Positions 9,322 through 17,174 of a stretch of DNA of 64,000 nucleotides are shown piece by piece; position 1 is the stretch's first letter, and each line of letters opens with the position of its first letter. The stretch comes from Mucilaginibacter boryungensis. Its GTDB lineage: Bacteria > Bacteroidota > Bacteroidia > Sphingobacteriales > Sphingobacteriaceae. The stretch covers positions 1,364,001-1,428,000 of the forward strand of contig NZ_JADFFM010000001.1 in assembly GCF_015221995.1 (NCBI RefSeq). Reading direction: 5' to 3'. Both the position numbers and the translations under genes were made by a program. Below the pieces are notes generated by a model. The model saw nothing but the letters and a program-made list of their open reading frames with translations. It had not been told where the DNA came from and ran no database searches.

Positions 9322-10526
9322 TGAACATTATATTTTTAACTATTACACGGATAACAGGTATTTCAGAAAGAGGAATATACACAGACTTAATGCGTGAATT
9401 TCGAAATGAAGGGCATCAGGTATATATCGCTTGCCCAACAGAAAGGAAATACAAACAAAACACAAATTTAACAAAAGTAGATGGAGTTCATATTCTGAGT
9501 ATTAAAACTCTTAATATACAAAAAACAAGCCTGATTGAAAAGGGAATAGGTACATTATTATTAGAATCACAATTTTTAGAATCCATTAAAAAATACTATG
9601 ATAATGTGAAATTTGATTTGGTTATATATTCGACACCACCAATAACTTTTACAAAAGTTATTAGATATATTAAATACAAATACAGGGCGACTACGTATCT
9701 ATTACTCAAAGATATATTTCCTCAAAATGCAGTTGATTTAGGTATGATAAAAGAAAATGGGATCATACATAGGTACTTTAAAAATAAAGAAAAACGACTA
9801 TACAGTGTCTCTGATTATATTGGATGTATGTCGCCTGCTAATGTTGACTATATAACTTCACATAATAAAACAGAGGTTGGAAAAAAGGCAGAAGTTAATC
9901 CTAATAGTATTGAGCCATTTTTAAAAACTATTTCCAATGTCGAACGTATTGCTATTAGAACCCAATATAATATACCCTTAAATGATACAGTTTTTGCATA
10001 TGGCGGTAATTTAGGTAAACCGCAAGGAATTGATTTTTTAATTGATATATTGATACATAATAATAATAAGCCAGGCACCTTTTTTTTAATTGTTGGGGAT
10101 GGTACTGAATATTTAAGGCTAAAACTAAGTATAGACAAGCTAAAAAGCAAAAATATACTTTTGCTGAAAAACTTACCTAAGGCGAATTATGATCAATTGT
10201 TATTATCATGCGATGTAGGGCTTATTTTTTTGGATAAAAGGTTCACTATACCTAATTTTCCATCACGCCTTTTATCATATCTCGAATGCCACTTACCCGT
10301 TATTGCAGCAACTGATAGTAGTACAGATATTGGTGATACTATAGTCAAAAATAATTTTGGAACATGGTGTTTAAATGGAGATTTATCTGGATTTAATAAA
10401 TTAATTGCAGAGTATTGTGAAAATATAGCATGGCGACAAGAAATGGGCAATAATGGGAATAATTTTATGATGAAGAACTATTTGGTACAACAGTCCTATC
10501 AAACTATTATGAAGCATATGTTATAA
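9321..10526 (+). CDS. Glycosyltransferase family 4, WbuB-like (probable FucNAc transferase)
   Basis: A 401-residue GT-B glycosyltransferase. The N-terminus [11 protein letters not shown], the [12 protein letters not shown] segment near residue 97 and the C-terminal [21 protein letters not shown] block are typical of the WbuB branch, whose studied members transfer L-FucNAc. Since CapE, CapF and CapG just upstream would make UDP-L-FucNAc and the ATG overlaps the CapG stop (TAATG), this is the likely FucNAc transferase. The stop in turn overlaps the PglC-like start, so FucNAc may be the second sugar of the repeat unit. Donor specificity is an inference. Confidence 0.85.
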   Translation: MNIIFLTITRITGISERGIYTDLMREFRNEGHQVYIACPTERKYKQNTNLTKVDGVHILSIKTLNIQKTSLIEKGIGTLLLESQFLESIKKYYDNVKFDLVIYSTPPITFTKVIRYIKYKYRATTYLLLKDIFPQNAVDLGMIKENGIIHRYFKNKEKRLYSVSDYIGCMSPANVDYITSHNKTEVGKKAEVNPNSIEPFLKTISNVERIAIRTQYNIPLNDTVFAYGGNLGKPQGIDFLIDILIHNNNKPGTFFLIVGDGTEYLRLKLSIDKLKSKNILLLKNLPKANYDQLLLSCDVGLIFLDKRFTIPNFPSRLLSYLECHLPVIAATDSSTDIGDTIVKNNFGTWCLNGDLSGFNKLIAEYCENIAWRQEMGNNGNNFMMKNYLVQQSYQTIMKHML

Positions 10527-11131
10527 TGTATAAATGTTTTTTTAAAAGAGTGACAGATCTTACTTTAGCCATAGTAGGTATAGTCATATTATTTCCAATA
10601 TTGATTTGTACGGCAATTTGCTTACTTATTGGCAATAAAGGGAATGTGTTTTTTTTACAAGCCAGACCGGGACTAAACACGAAGATATTTAAAATAATAA
10701 AGTTTAAAACAATGAATGATAAAAGGGACGGTAAAGGGAACCTTTTATCGGATGCTGAACGCTTAACTCCGGTGGGAAAATTGGTCAGAAAGTTATCGTT
10801 AGATGAATTGCTACAATTAATAAATGTGATAAAAGGTGATATGAGTTTAGTTGGTCCTCGCCCGTTGTTGCCTCAATATATATCATTATATAATGAATTT
10901 CAATTAAGGAGGCACAATGTTAAACCAGGGATAACAGGGTGGGCACAAATAAACGGAAGAAACACAATAAGCTGGCAACAAAAATTTGATTTAGATGTTT
11001 GGTATGTTGAGAACATGTCCTTTTGGTTAGATTTGAAAATTATATTTTATACTTTTTTGAAAGTTCTTAAATCAGGAGATGTAAATGCAGGGGATAATGT
11101 TACCATGGATGCATTTAACGGCAATAATTAA
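10526..11131 (+). CDS. Phosphoglycosyl transferase, PglC-like (repeat-unit initiation)
   Basis: A small monotopic phosphoglycosyl transferase of 201 residues. It has an N-terminal hydrophobic helix (residues 10-35), FFLQARPGL and FKIIKFKTM around 42-62, the catalytic Asp-Glu pair at residues 93-94 within [19 protein letters not shown], and [13 protein letters not shown]. The size and motifs match PglC, which transfers a sugar phosphate (di-N-acetyl-bacillosamine phosphate in the model case) to undecaprenyl phosphate. The usual LDELPQ reads LDELLQ. The following PglD-like gene and the PglE-like gene at 15956 support a bacillosamine-type first sugar. Confidence 0.9.
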   Translation: MYKCFFKRVTDLTLAIVGIVILFPILICTAICLLIGNKGNVFFLQARPGLNTKIFKIIKFKTMNDKRDGKGNLLSDAERLTPVGKLVRKLSLDELLQLINVIKGDMSLVGPRPLLPQYISLYNEFQLRRHNVKPGITGWAQINGRNTISWQQKFDLDVWYVENMSFWLDLKIIFYTFLKVLKSGDVNAGDNVTMDAFNGNN

Positions 11132-11170
11132 AATGTATATTTGCGGTAGGCCTTAAAGTAAATAAATTAG

Positions 11171-11821
11171 ATGACAAAATACGGTATATACGGCGCTGGT
11201 GCTTTAGGACAGGAGGTGTTTTTAAATGTTACTGATATACTTAAGCAACAAGGAAAAGAATGGGATTTTATCGGTTTTATTGATGATTCGTTGCCCCAAG
11301 GCACGGTAGTAAAATATGGGAAAGTTGCAGGTAATATTCATTTTTTGAATGCAGTTGCTTACAAATTGGAAATTATTATTGCGATAGGAAATACTATTGC
11401 AATACAAAATATTTACCAAAAAATTGATAATCCGAAAATCAGTTTCCCCAATATTATACATCCATCTGTTTCATATTTAAATAAAGATTCGGTTACTATG
11501 GGTAAGGGGAATGTGATTGGAATGTTAGGATTGGTTAGTTTCGACGTTAATATAGGAGATTTTAATATATTTAATACTAGGGTATCAATTGGGCATCATG
11601 TCCAAATAGGCTCATTTAATATTTTTCATCCTAATATTCAAATTTCCGGGAATGTTAAAATTGGCGACTCTAATACTTTTGGCTTTAATTCTGGTATAAT
11701 TCCTGCAAAAAAAATCGGCAATAAAAATACCTTTGGTCCCGGCTGCATTGTAACAAGGAATATTGCAAACGATAGTTTATATATTGGCAATCCTGCTCAA
11801 AAATTTAATTTTAATACTTAA
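11171..11821 (+). CDS. PglD/NeuD-family sugar N- or O-acyltransferase
   Basis: A 216-residue protein with a Rossmann-like N-terminal half (GIYGAGALGQEV, residues 5-16) and a left-handed beta-helix of hexapeptide repeats from about residue 98. His142/His143 in SIGHHVQIG line up with the catalytic base of PglD. PglD acetylates the C4 amine of UDP-4-amino sugars with acetyl-CoA. Here the gene is 6 bases upstream of an acyl carrier protein and a set of fatty-acid-type enzymes, so it may accept an acyl-ACP donor. That substrate is inferred only from position. Confidence 0.86.
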   Translation: MTKYGIYGAGALGQEVFLNVTDILKQQGKEWDFIGFIDDSLPQGTVVKYGKVAGNIHFLNAVAYKLEIIIAIGNTIAIQNIYQKIDNPKISFPNIIHPSVSYLNKDSVTMGKGNVIGMLGLVSFDVNIGDFNIFNTRVSIGHHVQIGSFNIFHPNIQISGNVKIGDSNTFGFNSGIIPAKKIGNKNTFGPGCIVTRNIANDSLYIGNPAQKFNFNT

Positions 11822-11827
11822 AATAAT

Positions 11828-12058
11828 ATGGATATAACAATTTTTGTTAAAAATTTTGCACTTCAGTTTGACGAAACAGAGCCTGAATTAATAACGAGCG
11901 ATACAAATTATAAAGATTTAGAAGAATGGAGTTCACTTACAGCATTATCAATTATCGCAATGGTAGATGAAGAATACGATGTGAAATTATCTGGAAATGA
12001 TATAAAGAACGCAACCTCTATAGTTGACTTATTTGAAATTGTAAAATCAAAAGTTTAG
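11828..12058 (+). CDS. Acyl carrier protein, second of two in the locus
   Basis: An acidic 76-residue ACP-like protein. The motif WSSL places the expected phosphopantetheine serine at residue 36, aligned with Ser37 of the carrier protein at 5440. Helices around it (LEEWSSLTALSIIAMV) fit the fold. It follows the PglD-like gene by 6 bases and precedes a ketoacyl-ACP synthase III by 7 bases, so it is very probably the carrier for the acyl group built by the downstream enzymes. It lacks the classic DSL triad, having SSL. Confidence 0.87.
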   Translation: MDITIFVKNFALQFDETEPELITSDTNYKDLEEWSSLTALSIIAMVDEEYDVKLSGNDIKNATSIVDLFEIVKSKV

Positions 12059-12065
12059 ACATATT

Positions 12066-13121
12066 ATGGCATTTTTAACTTTTCAAAATGTTAAATTAGA
12101 CGGAATCGCATCGAGTGTCCCTAAAAGTAAACAGAAGGTTGAGGATTGCCAATGTTTGACTAAAACTGAAGCTGAAAAATTATCAATAACGACAGGCATT
12201 TGGGAAAGAAGACTTGCTAATACAGATATTTGTACAAGTGATTTGTGCTTAGCCGCTGCTGAACAATTGATTAAGGATTTAAATTGGGAAAAGTCTTCAA
12301 TCGATGCATTAATATTTGTAACACAAACACCTGATTACATTTTACCATCTACTGCTCCGATACTCCAAGACAAATTAAATTTAAATAAAACCTGTTTAAC
12401 CCTAGATATATCACTCGGATGCTCAGGATATGTTTATGGACTAACAACTTTATGTGCATTGGTATCATCCGGATCAATAATGCGAGCATTATTATTAGTT
12501 GGTGATACAATTACTAAAATATGTTCTCCGCTTGATAAAAGCACTTATCCATTGTTTGGAGATGCTGGTTCAGCGACAGCTTTATCATATGATAAAAACG
12601 CTAAACCAATAAGTGCCAACCTTTACTCAGATGGAAGCGGTTCCGAAAGTATAATAGTAAAAGACGGGGCTTACAGAAACACAATAACTGAAGAATCTAT
12701 TAAAACAAAAAATATTAGTGAGGGGATACAAAGAAGCGCGAATCAATTAATGTTAGATGGAATGGATGTGTTTTCCTTCGGAATTAGCAAAGCGCCACAT
12801 GTGGTTAAAGAATTGCTTGGTAATTTAAATATAGAAACAAAAGATGTTGACTATTTTATTTTTCATCAAGCGAACAAGATGATGAATGACAAAATAAAAA
12901 AAAAACTAGCATTAACGGATGCGCAAGTACCATATTGTCTTGAAAAGTTTGGCAATACAAGTTGTGCAACAATTCCTTTAACTATTAGTACACAATTATC
13001 TGAAAATCTTAATGCGCAATCTGCCAAATTGATACTGTGTGGTTTTGGTGTTGGATTATCTTGGGGCGCTATGTATTTAGAGGTAGATTCGCTGGTTTGT
13101 TCACCTTTAATAGAACTATAA
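12066..13121 (+). CDS. Beta-ketoacyl-ACP synthase III (FabH-like), copy 1
   Basis: A thiolase-fold condensing enzyme of 351 residues with an intact catalytic triad: Cys119 in SLGCSGYVYG, His267 in FHQAN and Asn297 in FGNTS. KAS III enzymes condense an acyl-CoA with malonyl-ACP to give a 3-ketoacyl-ACP. The neighbours (own ACP, FabG-like reductase, Rieske oxygenase, second KAS III, amino-sugar enzymes) point to a dedicated short acyl group for a surface sugar and not to membrane lipid synthesis. The stop at 13119-13121 is 2 bases before the reductase start. Confidence 0.93.
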   Translation: MAFLTFQNVKLDGIASSVPKSKQKVEDCQCLTKTEAEKLSITTGIWERRLANTDICTSDLCLAAAEQLIKDLNWEKSSIDALIFVTQTPDYILPSTAPILQDKLNLNKTCLTLDISLGCSGYVYGLTTLCALVSSGSIMRALLLVGDTITKICSPLDKSTYPLFGDAGSATALSYDKNAKPISANLYSDGSGSESIIVKDGAYRNTITEESIKTKNISEGIQRSANQLMLDGMDVFSFGISKAPHVVKELLGNLNIETKDVDYFIFHQANKMMNDKIKKKLALTDAQVPYCLEKFGNTSCATIPLTISTQLSENLNAQSAKLILCGFGVGLSWGAMYLEVDSLVCSPLIEL

Positions 13122-13123
13122 TA

Positions 13124-13861
13124 ATGTTCAATTTACAAGATAAAAGAATTTTAATAACCGGAGGATCATCGGGCATTGGCAGACAGATAGCAATACATGC
13201 AGCTGAAAATGGTGCTATAGTTACAATATTAGGCCGCGATAAAAAAAGATTATCAGATGTGTTTACGGAATTAGCTGGCAAAGGGCATAATTTTTTTGCT
13301 TTAAATTTGACAAATGAGCAAGAGGTAACAACGTTTATAAAAAGCCAAAATACTTTTGATGGTGTAGTATTTAATGCAGGTATTGTTGAATATTCACCAG
13401 TAAAATTTTTAACAAATGAAAAAATTAAAACAGTTTTTGATATAAATTTTAATAGTACTGTTATATTAAGTCAGCAATTATTAAAGAATAAACTTATTGA
13501 AAAAAAAGGGTCATTAGTTTTTATTTCTTCTATTGCATCGGTTATAGGTATCGGTGGCACTGCATTATATGCAGCCTCGAAAGCAGCACTTAATGCATAT
13601 ACTAAAGTAATAGCGACAGAGACTGCTGCACAGGGAATTAGGGCAAATAGCATAAGTCCAGGTATAGTTATAACACCTATGACAGAACAGTCAATAAACG
13701 TATCGACTGATCGTAGTATGGATGATAAGGAAAAAGAATATCCGCTTGGATACGGTAAACCCGAAGATGTATCTGCACTAGCTGTTTATTTATTAAGCAA
13801 TGCAAGCAAATGGATGACAGGGTCAAATTTAATAATTGACGGAGGTCTGACACTAACTTAA
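13124..13861 (+). CDS. SDR oxidoreductase, FabG-like 3-ketoacyl-ACP reductase
   Basis: A 245-residue classical short-chain dehydrogenase: TGGSSGIG at residues 12-19, FNAG near 83-86, Ser136, and the YAASK motif with Tyr149 and Lys153, ending in IIDGGLTLT. A longer in-frame start at 13037 lies inside the upstream KAS III gene and would add residues with no SDR similarity; ATG 13124 gives the standard N-terminus. The likely reaction is NADPH-dependent reduction of the 3-ketoacyl-ACP from the adjacent synthase to a 3-hydroxyacyl-ACP. The substrate is inferred. Confidence 0.92.
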   Translation: MFNLQDKRILITGGSSGIGRQIAIHAAENGAIVTILGRDKKRLSDVFTELAGKGHNFFALNLTNEQEVTTFIKSQNTFDGVVFNAGIVEYSPVKFLTNEKIKTVFDINFNSTVILSQQLLKNKLIEKKGSLVFISSIASVIGIGGTALYAASKAALNAYTKVIATETAAQGIRANSISPGIVITPMTEQSINVSTDRSMDDKEKEYPLGYGKPEDVSALAVYLLSNASKWMTGSNLIIDGGLTLT

Positions 13862-13870
13862 TAGCCCTGT

Positions 13871-14947
13871 ATGAAATCTAATATATCTCCTGAATACTAT
13901 TACTCTGAATCAATTTTTCAGAAAGAAAAATTAATTTTTAAGAATCATTGGCATTTTTTTGGATTTAAAACACAACTTACTAAACATAACGATTATTTGA
14001 CCCGCACAATAGCGGATACTCCTGTGCTGGTACAAAATATAAAAGGTGAGATAATGGCTTTTTTAAATGTTTGTTCACATCGCTTTTCAATACTACAACA
14101 AGAAGCAAGTGGCAACAGACCATTAGTTTGTCCATACCATGGGTGGTCATACAACCAGGACGGTATACCTACAGGAATACCTAAAAAACCATTATTTCAA
14201 AATTTTTCAAGTAATGAGCTTTGCGAATTAAGTTTAAAAAGTTATCAAATTAGTTTTTGCGGTAATTTATGTTTTGTGAATTTAAGTAATTCAAAACATT
14301 CATTAAATGATTATTTAGGGGATTATTTTAATGAGCTTGAAGATTTGTCTCTTTCTACCCAAGAAATGATAGACATTAATCAACTTGATATAAAAGCGAA
14401 TTGGAAAATCATAGTTGAAAATACACTTGAAAGTTATCACGTAGGCTTAATTCATACCAATACTTTTAAGAAACTGGGAGCAAGCGGATTGAATTTTAAT
14501 TTTACATCTTTCCATTCAAGTTGGGATGCAGATTTACTTATAAAACGAACAGATGATTCTTTAAAGAAAATTGAAAATATTTTTGCCCCACGTAAATATT
14601 ATATTAATGGATATAAACATTTTTTAATTTTCCCCAATTTATTAATCTCCACAACCCATGGGAGCTCATATAATTTTTCATTAATTGAACCATTGAGCCC
14701 CAACGAAACACGTTTTAATAGCTATGTTTTTTTGGCTTATATTAAAGATGATGCAAAAAGGGCATTCGTCTCAGCTTATAAGCAAACAGTTATAGAATTT
14801 AATAGAGAGGTTTTTGGAGAAGATAAAGCCATTTGTCAATTAGTTCAAAAAGGAGTAAATCATACTAATCTTTCGGGTGTTTTAAGTTTAGAAGAAGAAC
14901 GTGTACATGCATTTCAAAATACTTATATAAAATTAATACAGAAATGA
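13871..14947 (+). CDS. Rieske-type non-haem iron oxygenase, alpha-subunit-like
   Basis: A 358-residue protein with both halves of a ring-hydroxylating oxygenase alpha subunit. The Rieske [2Fe-2S] ligands are Cys68, His70, Cys87 and His90 (CSHR and CPYHGWSY). The mononuclear iron site has Glu187, His190 and His195 in ESYHVGLIH, with Asp318 a likely third ligand. No reductase or ferredoxin gene is nearby, so electrons must come from elsewhere. Lying between FabG-like and KAS III genes and overlapping the latter by 4 bases (ATGA), it probably hydroxylates or oxidises the acyl chain or the sugar. The actual substrate is unknown. Confidence 0.9.
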   Translation: MKSNISPEYYYSESIFQKEKLIFKNHWHFFGFKTQLTKHNDYLTRTIADTPVLVQNIKGEIMAFLNVCSHRFSILQQEASGNRPLVCPYHGWSYNQDGIPTGIPKKPLFQNFSSNELCELSLKSYQISFCGNLCFVNLSNSKHSLNDYLGDYFNELEDLSLSTQEMIDINQLDIKANWKIIVENTLESYHVGLIHTNTFKKLGASGLNFNFTSFHSSWDADLLIKRTDDSLKKIENIFAPRKYYINGYKHFLIFPNLLISTTHGSSYNFSLIEPLSPNETRFNSYVFLAYIKDDAKRAFVSAYKQTVIEFNREVFGEDKAICQLVQKGVNHTNLSGVLSLEEERVHAFQNTYIKLIQK

Positions 14948-15951
14948 AGGCTAACATTAAAGCGATTTCTTATTATTTACCTGAACAAATTTTAGATAAT
15001 GTTCTAATAAATGAGATATTTCCAGAATGGTCAATAGATAAAATATCAAACAAAACCGGGATATATAAAAGACATATTGCGGACAAAAATGAATTTGCCT
15101 CAGATATGGCAATAAAGGCAGCTACGCAATTGTTTGATGAATATAAAATCTTACCTTCTGAAATTGATTACATTTTACTGTGTACGCAAAGCCCAGATTA
15201 TTTTTTACCCACAACCGCTTGTATTGTACAGCATAAATTAGGGATACCCACAACTGCGGGAGCGCTGGATTTTAATTTAGGGTGTTCTGGCTATGTATAC
15301 GGATTAAGCCTAGCCAAGGGTCTTATAGCCGCTAATATTGCTAATAACGTTTTGCTCATTACAACAGAAACTTACAGTAAGTATATTTATGACAAAGATA
15401 AAAGCAATAGGACAATTTTTGGCGATGCCGCATCTGCTTCCCTTATATCATCATCTGGAGAAGGACTAACTATTGCAGATTTTGTTTTAGGTTCGGATGG
15501 CAGTGGCGCCGAAAACTTGATAGTTAAACGCGGTGGAGCAAAGTATCCTGTTAATATTACGGAGAATATAATTAAAGATGAATATGGAAATGAGCACAAC
15601 GAGAATAATTTATATATGAACGGCTCTGAAATATTTAATTTTACTAGCCAGGCTGTCCCACAGTTGGTTCATTCTACCCTTCAAAAAAATAATCTTTTAA
15701 TAAGTGATATCAATCTGTTTATTTTTCATCAAGCTAATAAATATATGCTTAATCATTTACGAAAAAAAATTGGCATTGAAGAGAATAAATTCATGTATCA
15801 TCTTGAAAACTGCGGCAATACGGTATCCTCAACCATACCAATTACGTTAAAAGAAGCTTTAACCCAATTAATTATTAAACCACAAATGTCTATAATGCTC
15901 GCTGGGTTTGGCGTAGGTTATTCTTGGGGCGGTGTGGTTCTGAAATCTTAA
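14944..15951 (+). CDS. Beta-ketoacyl-ACP synthase III (FabH-like), copy 2
   Basis: A second complete KAS III of 335 residues with Cys114 in LGCSGYVYG, His262 in FHQAN and Asn292 in CGNTV. It shares the general pattern with copy 1 (both have QTPDY or QSPDY and CSGYVYG) but is clearly diverged, so this is not a recent tandem duplicate. The start overlaps the Rieske gene stop by 4 bases, implying coupled translation. Two synthases with two carrier proteins could serve two condensation rounds or two separate acyl groups. It could also act as an acyltransferase, as some KAS III homologues do. Confidence 0.92.
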   Translation: MKANIKAISYYLPEQILDNVLINEIFPEWSIDKISNKTGIYKRHIADKNEFASDMAIKAATQLFDEYKILPSEIDYILLCTQSPDYFLPTTACIVQHKLGIPTTAGALDFNLGCSGYVYGLSLAKGLIAANIANNVLLITTETYSKYIYDKDKSNRTIFGDAASASLISSSGEGLTIADFVLGSDGSGAENLIVKRGGAKYPVNITENIIKDEYGNEHNENNLYMNGSEIFNFTSQAVPQLVHSTLQKNNLLISDINLFIFHQANKYMLNHLRKKIGIEENKFMYHLENCGNTVSSTIPITLKEALTQLIIKPQMSIMLAGFGVGYSWGGVVLKS

Positions 15952-15955
15952 ATAT

Positions 15956-17092
15956 ATGAATTCTAAAATATGGCTTTCCAGTCCGCATATGGGTGGTGCA
16001 GAACACCAATTTGTACAAGAAGCTTTTGATACGAATTGGGTGGCACCATTGGGGCCGCATGTTGATGGATTTGAAAAGGATTTGTCAGACTTTTTAGGAG
16101 GCAATCAACACGTCGCAGTATTAAGCTCAGGAACAGGCGCGTTACACTTAGCCTTAGTTATGTTAAATATTGGGCCCACTGATGAGGTTTTCTGTCAAAG
16201 CATGACTTTTTCGGCATCAGCAAACCCAATAAAATACGTTGGGGCTACCCCGGTTTTTATCGATAGTGAAAAAGATACATGGAATATTGATCCTAACTAT
16301 TTAGAGGATGCTATTAAAAACCGAATAGCAGATGGTAAAAAGCCGAAAGCAATTATAGTGGTGCATTTGTATGGAATGCCTGCAAAAATGAAGGAGATAA
16401 CTGAAATTGCTGGTAAATATGAAATACCAGTAATTGAAGATGCCGCCGAAGCCTTAGGATCGCATATTAATGGACAAATGTGTGGTACAATGGGTACAAT
16501 GAGCATATTATCATTTAATGGAAACAAAATAATTACTACGTCGGGTGGCGGCGCCTTGGTATCATCAGACAAACAATATATTGATATGAGCAAGTTCTTG
16601 GCTACACAGGCACGAGACGATGCGCCGCATTATCAGCACTCGCACATCGGTTATAATTACCGTATGAGCAATATTAGCGCAGGCATAGGTCGCGGGCAAA
16701 TGCAAGTGCTCCCCAGCAGGATAAATAAAAGGCGCGATATATTTGATCAATATGTAACCCACTTTGGAGGGGCGCCTGGTGTTAGTTTTTTAGAAGAACC
16801 GAAAGGATTTTTTAGTAATCGCTGGTTATCGACCTTAACAATAGATCCATTAAAAGCCAATGGTGTTACCCGTGAAAAGTTAAGGCTTGCACTATTTGAA
16901 AATAATATTGAATCGAGGCCCCTATGGAAGCCAATGCATTTACAGCCTGTTTTTAAAAACTGTTTATTTTTTGGAAACAATGTATCCGATAAATTGTTTG
17001 AAAATGGATTGTGTTTACCATCCGGGTCGAATCTTTCAGATAATGACTTGGAGCGGGTGTTCACTATAATGAAAGCAACATTCAGGTTTTAA
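15956..17092 (+). CDS. DegT/DnrJ/EryC1-family sugar aminotransferase (PglE-like)
   Basis: A 378-residue PLP-dependent aminotransferase. SSGTGALHLAL near residues 57-67, EDAAEALGS at 161-169 and the PLP lysine Lys191 in SFNGNKIITTSGGG are all present. The N-terminus (LSSPHMGG, FDTNWVAPLGP) is typical of PglE-like enzymes that aminate C4 of UDP-4-keto-6-deoxy-GlcNAc using glutamate. With the PglF-like dehydratase at 18868, the PglD-like and the PglC-like genes, it completes a bacillosamine-type route. It follows KAS III copy 2 by 4 bases, which ties the acyl module to this amino sugar. Confidence 0.92.
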   Translation: MNSKIWLSSPHMGGAEHQFVQEAFDTNWVAPLGPHVDGFEKDLSDFLGGNQHVAVLSSGTGALHLALVMLNIGPTDEVFCQSMTFSASANPIKYVGATPVFIDSEKDTWNIDPNYLEDAIKNRIADGKKPKAIIVVHLYGMPAKMKEITEIAGKYEIPVIEDAAEALGSHINGQMCGTMGTMSILSFNGNKIITTSGGGALVSSDKQYIDMSKFLATQARDDAPHYQHSHIGYNYRMSNISAGIGRGQMQVLPSRINKRRDIFDQYVTHFGGAPGVSFLEEPKGFFSNRWLSTLTIDPLKANGVTREKLRLALFENNIESRPLWKPMHLQPVFKNCLFFGNNVSDKLFENGLCLPSGSNLSDNDLERVFTIMKATFRF

Positions 17093-17174
17093 TTAATTAT
17101 TATTAACATGATTAATCCTTTAGTTATTATCTAGTCTAACATTGGGTAAATGTTATTTGCACTTCAAGTTATTT

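Noticed and set aside
13037-13123. Longer N-terminus for the FabG-like reductase
   Set aside because: The extra residues overlap the end of the KAS III gene in another frame, while ATG 13124 gives the standard SDR start two bases after the stop.
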